Assembly (NCBI GenBank): GCA_036898135.1
Contig: CM072511.1
Span: 37,389,330-37,453,329, forward strand
Direction of reading: 5' to 3'
Origin: Oncomelania hupensis
Lineage: Eukaryota > Mollusca > Gastropoda > Littorinimorpha > Pomatiopsidae
Length of the DNA: 64,000 nt
Below the pieces are notes generated by a model, which was not told the origin of the DNA, did no database searches, and saw only the letters and a list, made by a program, of their open reading frames with translations. A program made the position numbers and the translations under genes. Shown one piece after another: positions 57,239 through 64,000 of the stretch (the first letter of the stretch is position 1; every line of letters starts with the position of its first letter).

Positions 57239-58372
57239 ATTATATATTATGTACTCCTATGGTCAATACAAGTGCCAGATACAGTTAAGGGCAAATGCGG
57301 GCAGTTGCAACGTAGCACAAAGGAACTAACACTTCAGCTCCACAGTTCAGTGATACCACCAAACAACAACCACGTTCTAAATCCTATTTCCTATTACTGA
57401 CAGCAGAAGATTACACAACAGCTGGGTATATCTTATACCCAGTGGGAAACTTATATTTTCCAGGACATATTCAACTCCAAACAATGATTAATTTAGAAAG
57501 TTATAATGTCTTCACAAACGTATTGCTCATCGCGACGTCATGAGCAAAAAGTTACCAAGTGCCCAAAAACAATATAACATAACGGACAACCAAGATAAGC
57601 AGTATAACAAATGTTTTGCCTACACAGTGTATGTTTATCAGTTTGCTAACTACACACAGAGCATCTTGCTACTGTGTCAACATTCTTTATAAATATCATC
57701 GTTTGTTCTCGTGTGTGTTGGGACCGCAAAAAAAAGCATATAATAGGCTGTTTATTTATTTTTTTTTGGGGGGGGGAGGGTAAAGGGGCGTGGGGCTTCC
57801 ATAAAGGACACTTTCACATATTGAAGCCATAAAAAGGTGGAAGAGGTGCGAGAACGGAGGTCGAAAATGTCACATAATTATTTGTAAGATAGGATGTTGT
57901 TTTCAAAAAAAAAATCACAAAGCAATAAAATTTCAATGCATTTGTCAAAATTATCACAAAGCAATAAAACTTCAATGCATTTGTCACAATTATATTTTAG
58001 CATGAGCGATAGCCAGAAAGAGCAGGAAAGGAAGAAGAAGAAGACGAAGGAAGAAAGAAGAATGAAAAGGAGAAGAATAAGGCGGAGAAGGAATAACAAT
58101 CATAACGACAACAATGAAACAGTAACAACAACAAAAACGGCAACACCAATAACCAGCAACGCCGATGACACTAAAAGCAACAACAACGTAACTACCATCT
58201 CGTCCTGTGTACCACCACGACCACCTCCATCACTACAGCAACAACAACAACAACAACACAACAAGACCCACCACCACCACACAAAAAACCAAAGAAATAC
58301 TACCACCGTGCAGCAACAAAACATAATCAACAGCAACGCACTCCTAAAAAATACCTGTACTGAAGTACTTAC
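57239..58372. other. Presumed intron 1 of the LRR gene and unassigned DNA
   Basis: If the 58373 donor is real, the DNA immediately left of it is intron. It holds CAACAA-rich sequence at 58085-58320, which gives a spurious 162-codon plus frame. No further LRR-coding exon is recognised anywhere further left. Confidence 0.5.
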
Positions 58373-58680
58373 AATCGCTTGATGTCCTTAGCGATACCGC
58401 GGGGAATGTAGTTGAGGGCGCGATAGGTACAATCCACTTTGCGACTCCTGTCGCGACACTCGCATTCCTTAGGACACTCCAGCTCCCTGTTCGATCTCGA
58501 CCTCGGCGACGACCTCCAGGACGACCTGGAGGCCTCAGCTCCATGGAGCATGGCACTCACAACATAGAGAGAACAAAGGAGAACCGTCACAAAGGCCATG
58601 GAGGACCTACTACTAGTGCTCCATGATCTGGAAGCCGCTTTGGTCCAAGAATGACAACAAGATTTGTTGGGTGGTTCCAT
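58373..58680 (-). CDS. LRR protein, first coding exon (signal peptide + LRRNT)
   Basis: From ATG 58680 (context ACCATGG, good Kozak) the minus frame has a basic, Ser-rich n-region of about 27 residues and a hydrophobic signal segment (MAFVTVLLCSLYVVSA). An Arg/Ser-rich linker follows, then a cysteine cap: CPKECECRDRSRKVDC (C-x3-C-x-C-x8-C), then LNYIPRGIAKDIKRL, which leads into the first leucine-rich repeat. LRRNT caps occur on secreted or membrane LRR proteins of adhesion and guidance type. The frame is cut in codon phase 2 at 58373/58372 by GTAAGT, a consensus splice donor. Alternative starts are ATG 58839 or 58836 (longer) and ATG 58599 (directly at the hydrophobic segment). The exact family cannot be told from this exon. 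Confidence 0.8.
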
Positions 58681-60123
58681 GGTATGAGCGCCGCTTCGAT
58701 GTCCCGACCTCAAATTCCCAACGGTATCCTGTTTAGTATTCACAGCGCCGCCAACAAATCCGCCAGCATCGTTCGAGACAAAGCCTTCAAATCCCTCCTC
58801 GCCGGTCGAATGCATCTTCTTCTTTTTCGTAGCCATCATCGTTTTACATGTCTGATGCGTAAATGTAACGACCCACAACGAGAAAAATCGTCAGCCTTGT
58901 GGCGATTTTTGTCACGACGATTTCGTATTTTTGTTGACGTCTCGATGCCACATTTTCATGATTTGTATTCTGCAGTGATAAAGATGTATTCCAATTAGTT
59001 TTCACCCGGTGAATAGGCTACCACTCGTTGCTAGAACTATCTTATAAGTTTAATTCAGTAATCCTTTCACAATGAAACTTCCTGTGGTGTTCCATAAACA
59101 AAGACCATAAAAATAACAACAAGAAATATAACTATAAATGTTTTGCAATACAACTTTTTCTTTAAAATCCTCTAAATCAAATACGAACAGATCAGGAAAT
59201 CTCGATGTTTTACAGAATTACAATTTAGACTAAAATGGAGCCGCAGAAGGTAATGTCATTATTTACATAAAAATATTTTAACTTTTATTTACGCGTTCAT
59301 TGATTCTTACTAAAGTCGCTCAAAACGGCGATTAATGAAAAATCCGAATACTAATCGTCAGTTAAGAAAAAAACCAAACGTTTCTACAGTTTCTATAGTT
59401 TTGTTTATTTGTTTGTTTTGGAGTGGGGAGGGGGGGGGAGCGAGAGAAAGAGATGGAGAGGGTGAATATTATCTTCTTATTCTTCCTTAATTAGCTTAAT
59501 GTACGTCAAACGGCTTACAGTATGTTTGCGAACATCGTTTATAAAATGACAACCGACGAAAAAAACAGCAGACAATGAAATATTCATATTGATTACTGGA
59601 TGTTTTGCAAGAAAATTTTAAAAAGAAAATATTTGTTAGAGTAATAGTTCGCAAAACTTTAATACTAACCGTCGTCGGATGGAACAAATATCAAAATCCT
59701 GATTGATGTTGATGTTTGGTTTTTAACAATCAAATAATGTTTTTAAAAAAAAATCAGCACACTTCACAGCCTTTGCTCAAAAGGCGAGGGACATTTTCGT
59801 CATGAACGAACACAGAATTTTTCAAAAATTTCCAAAACAATAGTGTTGTAAAAATCCAACGGCAAAACATGCACAACTGCACAACACAACTAAAAGCGAT
59901 TGATATTCTTCTTCACTCCGAAGCTTTGTAGCAATAAGGTTGTAGCAGTAGTAGACCTATTGCGAGTAAAACTAGTCGAGTCGTAGTAGTTGTAGTAGTA
60001 TCCAAGCAAGCGATGGAAAGTAAGAGAGAGAGAGAGAGAAAGAGAAACACCACACTCGTCTAAAGGCGACGCTCGCCACTGTACTGAATGAATCGGTCTG
60101 TCTTCTAGCCTCCGAGCTATACA
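58681..60123. other. Upstream region of the LRR exon
   Basis: Probably holds the 5' UTR or promoter, but I see no TATA box that stands out. G-run and GA patches lie at 59420-59460 and 60023-60050. No gene recognised. Confidence 0.4.
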
Positions 60124-60155
60124 CTACGTTACGGCTCTTACTCTAGTCTGCGGCA

Positions 60156-60156
<1 letters not shown>

Positions 60157-60227
<71 letters not shown>

Positions 60228-60415
60228 GGAGAGCGAGAGAGAGAGAGGAGGGTGGGAGGGGGGTGGGAGGTGGTGCGGGGAAAGAATACAGAAATAGGGT
60301 GGGTATAGATAGGAATCGACAGAAAAGGATCACTAGATTTAAACGAGACAGAGAGAGACAGAGACAGAGAGAGACGGAGAGAGACAGAGAGAGAGACAGA
60401 TAGACAGACAGAGAG
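60157..60415. repeat. (GA)n with GGGTGG and GACAGA segments
   Basis: A GA run to about 60245, a G-rich segment, then degenerate GACAGAGA sequence at 60348-60415. Confidence 0.93.
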
Positions 60416-60623
60416 TGAATACGACCGTTTTATTTCAGCGTAGACCCCTCTCGAAGAAGTGTATACATTGGATTTACAAATAACTGCAGAACACTCGATC
60501 AGAGAGACACGAGTCAATGGGCTGAGAGAGGGGGTGGTTAAAAAGAGGGGTACTTGTGTGTGCAAAAGAGAAGTTGGAGCAAAAAGAAAATGTAGTTTTA
60601 CTTACGGAATGGTCCTGACGTTA

Positions 60624-60724
<101 letters not shown>

Positions 60725-61192
60725 AAGTCGAAGTTTCGAACATAAACCGACGAGAGTATGTACAAACAGATAATTAAATAAGATTAATAGCATTAGAGAG
60801 AGAGAGAGAGAGAGAGTTTTGATACCTCTGAAGGAAACAGAAAAAAAATGCTTTCACTTAAAAGAGAAATTCTTCTAAACAAATTCCTTAACTACGTTTT
60901 GTTCTTTTTCTTTTTCTTCTTCTGGCAACCTGAAGATCCAGGCAGGTTTGAATCCTATAGTTGGCAAAATAAAAGAAGTCTCATTTTTCACTCTCCGCAC
61001 ACACAATGAGTGCCCTGGTGGTTCAGCGTTGACTTAGGTACCCTTCACATCTTCTTTTCTGGACGGTTATAAATTGTGCCAGGGTGAGTATAGAACAAAG
61101 AGGTATACAATCATCTTAAGTTCTTCTTCTTAAGAGCGAAGGGAGCTTAAATATTTATGGAGCTTCTTCTTTTTAAAAGATCTAATGAGAGA

Positions 61193-61195
<3 letters not shown>

Positions 61196-61270
<75 letters not shown>

Positions 61271-61284
61271 GAGAGAGAGAGAGC
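61196..61284. repeat. (GA)n microsatellite
   Basis: GA run with one ATA interruption. Confidence 0.95.
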
Positions 61285-61337
61285 GTGTTATTTCAACATA
61301 AACGCTGAGAGTATGCTAAAAGCAGATTTTAAATCGT

Positions 61338-61790
61338 CTTCTTTGGCTAGAGCAGTCTCCTACCTTTTTCTTGAAAACTCTTCCGGGACAAGACTCCATT
61401 GTTTGTGGTATGAGGTCTGTTGGAATCACTGGGAATATTGGAACGCATTCCGGCCAGGTGATTCACTAGGGCTTCTATGATGTTATTATTTATCATGTAG
61501 CAATTTATTTTAATGAATTTATAATGCAGGATAGTATTCGAGCGAGAAGATGAGAGAGGGATAACGGGGGTTTCCGAGAAGTTTGGGGTTAAGCCCTCAG
61601 CCCGTCCACCTGCGTGGGATGTCTTTATTGTAAAGTGACTAGCTTGGTGGAGAGCTTTCGGTTTTAACCACTAGGTTTGTTTTCAGCAGATCTGTATGCG
61701 GAATCGGGGTTGTCCGGTCCCTGATTTTGGCTCGGAAGAGTCCGCTGGACCTAAAGCAATAATAATCGTAATGTAAAGTAAATGTAATGT
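61338..61790 (+). mobile_element. LINE-like 3' fragment, third copy, indel-rich
   Basis: Same family as 30903 and 39322, with many single-base insertions and deletions and a short unrelated GA-containing insert near 61540-61565. The tail is degenerate (AATGTAAAGTAAATGTAATG). No clear target-site duplication. Confidence 0.75.
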
Positions 61791-62157
61791 TTCTCTCACT
61801 ATCTCACTCTCTCGCTCTCTCCTTTTTCTCCTCCCCCAACCTCTCTCCTCTCGACTCACTCGCATCGGTGCGAGCTCTTTCTCCAACTCTCTTCGTCCCC
61901 CTCCTAATCTCCTCTCACCTCATCTCCTCTCTTCTCTCTCATTCTCTCATCTTTACTCTCTCTGACAAAGACAAAGGGCTAATGGAAATACTTTCAGACT
62001 GTCAGAGTTAATGTTGTGTCTTTTATGCTTACTGAGCGTGAACTTAAAAAGAAGGACTTCAATCCAACCATGTTACCGCTCAGTTGATGCCGTCTGAAAT
62101 ACTGTAGGAAGACGGAATGCGCTTTGAGCTCAGCTTTGTTGGGTAATTGCGCAATAT
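61791..62157. other. Intergenic DNA, CT-rich
   Basis: TCTC-rich to 61960. No gene recognised. Confidence 0.45.
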
Positions 62158-62220
62158 ATTATTATTATTATGATTATTATGATTATTATTATTATTATGA
62201 TTATTATTATTATTATTATG

Positions 62221-62300
<80 letters not shown>

Positions 62301-62321
62301 GTTGTTGTTGTTGTTGTTGTT

Positions 62322-62354
<33 letters not shown>

Positions 62355-62355
62355 G
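62158..62355. repeat. (ATT)n/(GATT)n then (GTT)n
   Basis: It begins directly after GCGCAATAT, another SINE/LINE-like 3' end. Confidence 0.95.
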
Positions 62356-63308
62356 AACAGGAAATTAGAAGAAAAAAAAAGAAAGAAGATGTCGACGGTT
62401 TAACTATTGGAAAAGGGGTATTTATGTATGAGAGTGGGTGAGTAACCCCTGCATTGTGGATGCTTCTTATAGTATCAGTCAGTGAGTGCATGTGCATATT
62501 ATCCATGTGTGTGTGAGAGCAATTGCATATCAGTGTGTGTGATCGCATGTGCATATAGTGTAGGTGTGTGATTGCGTGTGCACAAATTATAATCTATGTG
62601 TGTGTGAGTGTGTGCGAGTGCATCGGTGTGATTGCATCTGTGTGAGTGCATGTGTGTGTGTTTGTGTGTGTGTGTACTTTTGCATAATTTTATATGTGTG
62701 TAAATAACTGGAAAAAACTGGAATGTGTAAAACCCATCCTGTGAAGTTCTTAAATCTTTCTTATGAATTTTAGTTAATCCCAACTTCAGATTTGCTCTAT
62801 CGACGTTTAAATATTCTTTCCCAAAATATTATCTGCAAAGCAGTCTTAAATGACATTTCTCTTATGGAAATTATTTATACCGAATTAGTCATTATTTATA
62901 GCCTACTGACTTAGTCTTCTCATTCAAAATAAAAACTGAAATCTTGTTTTTTGTATAGTTTTAGAGCATATAGCAACATTTCAAATTACCTTAATAAAAC
63001 TCATATTACTATTTTTTTTAAAGTTAATTTGCTGTTTTAAGACCATGGCCGATGCGAATGAAATATATAAATCATCTCAAAATTCGTTTCTTTTTCTCCA
63101 CTACCTGTCTACAATCGTGGAAGTATGTTGCTAAAATCCAGTTCTCCGTGGATCCTATATTAAGACTTACCACATCGTTTTAAAGACTGTACAACAATAC
63201 AATAGCATTGTGTTTTACGCCGAGTCCACACTTAGAAGCACGCAGATATATTATATAGTACAGTCTATTGAAAAAAAAAATTTTTTTTGTTTCGTTTAGA
63301 TAAATTAA
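62356..63308. other. Intergenic DNA with imperfect (GT)n
   Basis: TGTGTG and GTGCAT patches at 62500-62690, then AT-rich sequence. No gene recognised. Confidence 0.5.
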
Positions 63309-63484
63309 AGTCCCACGTCACAATAGCGAATAGGGGACTGATATAATTTTTTTTTTTGACTACATTTACGTCCCCGGACACACCAAGCGTACAGGGGACG
63401 GGGACACAAAAAATATTTTTTTATATTTATTTAATCAGTTTATAGTCCCCTCTCTTCCCGGTAAGGATTTTCAGAGAGGAGACT
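63309..63484. repeat. Cluster of three short hairpin repeats
   Basis: 63309-63339 (AGTCCC...GGGACT), 63369-63400 (CGTCCCC...GGGGACG) and 63444-63484 (AGTCCCCTCTCT...AGAGAGGAGACT), separated by T-rich spacers of 29 and 43 bp. The second is the reverse-oriented form of the units at 8910 and 18046. The third matches 20792-20832. Confidence 0.8.
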
Positions 63485-64000
63485 TTCTGATTATTATTAT
63501 TTTTTTTACAAAAAATATCAAGCTCACAATCTTCTTCTCCATACACTTGAAAACTTCACTACAGCTGTTGATAAAGTTTACCTTACAGAACGCTGGACGG
63601 GAACTCCTCATTGGAAACACCGAGTTATAATTCTTTTCCTACAAGTGTAATAAGATGTGTTTAGCTTTGTTGTCTTTATATTCCTTAGCGAAGGAAGTTA
63701 GTAATCTGTGTAGATAGAGAGACAGTCCGATCATAGACCATAATATAATTTGGTCTATGGTCCGATGTTGCTTCTATCCTTGGCTCCTTCTTCCACAGTA
63801 TCTTACGACTGTGTTTGAGAGCCAGAACTCCATTCTCTTCTTCCCTTCTTTCTTTTCCCTTCTTCTCTTCTTTTGTGTAGGCCACTTTAATGCGACAGAA
63901 GGAGGAGGACAGACCGAGGTTACGAGGGGCAGTCGTTTAGAAGGAAAATATGGGGAAGGAAACGCTAAGCCATGGTCGTTCCCTCCTCGCTTCTCCTTGC
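63485..64000. other. Window end, intergenic DNA
   Basis: Apart from the palindrome at 63725-63766, nothing is recognised. Confidence 0.45.
63725..63766. repeat. Small palindrome flanked by 7-bp direct repeats
   Basis: CATAGACCA (63732-63740) and TGGTCTATG (63751-63759) are perfect reverse complements around TAATATAATT. GTCCGAT lies directly outside at 63725-63731 and 63760-63766. Confidence 0.85.

Noticed and set aside
57894..58382. 162-codon plus frame rich in Asn, Thr, Gln and His
   Set aside because: Low-complexity CAACAA DNA, antisense to and just downstream of the LRR exon. Better explained as intron sequence.

Overview
This window looks like gene-poor nuclear DNA from an invertebrate animal, most likely a mollusc (perhaps a gastropod). 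I infer this from AT-rich intergenic DNA full of di-, tri- and tetranucleotide repeats, tRNA- and 5S-derived SINE-like units, RTE-, CR1/L2- and I/Nimb-like LINE fragments, a DIRS-type tyrosine-recombinase retrotransposon, a degenerate TTAGGG tract and GT-AG splice logic. No bacterial operon, CRISPR array or conventional multi-exon gene is visible. I cannot name the species.

Only two pieces look like host genes. One is a minus-strand THAP zinc-finger coding segment (about 2090-2603), broken or miscalled by one base in a G7 run. The other is a minus-strand first coding exon of a secreted leucine-rich-repeat protein (58373-58680): signal peptide, LRRNT cysteine cap, then a consensus GTAAGT donor. 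Its later exons are not in view.

The richest region is 25845-30448, a DIRS-like retrotransposon read on the minus strand. Gag carries a SAM-like domain and a CCCH/CCHH zinc cluster. It is followed in the same frame, after a single TAG, by reverse transcriptase-RNase H, then by a tyrosine recombinase that is frameshifted and lacks its C-terminal half. Two sequences (A, 166 bp; B, 223 bp) flank it as A-B-core-B-A, all in one orientation, which fits neither simple LTRs nor textbook split direct repeats.

The rest is a mosaic of retroposons: seven RTE-like 3' ends with (GGATA)n tails, three copies of a LINE-like family with (ATGTA)n tails, two I-like RNase H fragments, a CR1/L2 C-terminus, two tRNA-SINE families, a 5S-related sequence and a SINE family ending in GCGCTATATAA. 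Several insertions have target-site duplications that can be read directly (6251/6493, 1846/2056, 21132/21320, 30893/31449, 39311/39904, 55572/55954, 18027/19581). Many microsatellites start exactly where these retroposon tails end.

The least explained signals are: two tiny palindromes each flanked by 7-8 bp direct repeats (23551-23597 and 63725-63766); a family of 28-41 bp hairpins with AGTCCC/GGGACT ends, three of them in a row at 63309-63484; two diverged tandem arrays (7579-7895 and about 52790-53625); and an apparent excess of the palindrome TAGGCCTA. All were found by eye, so identities and boundaries are approximate.
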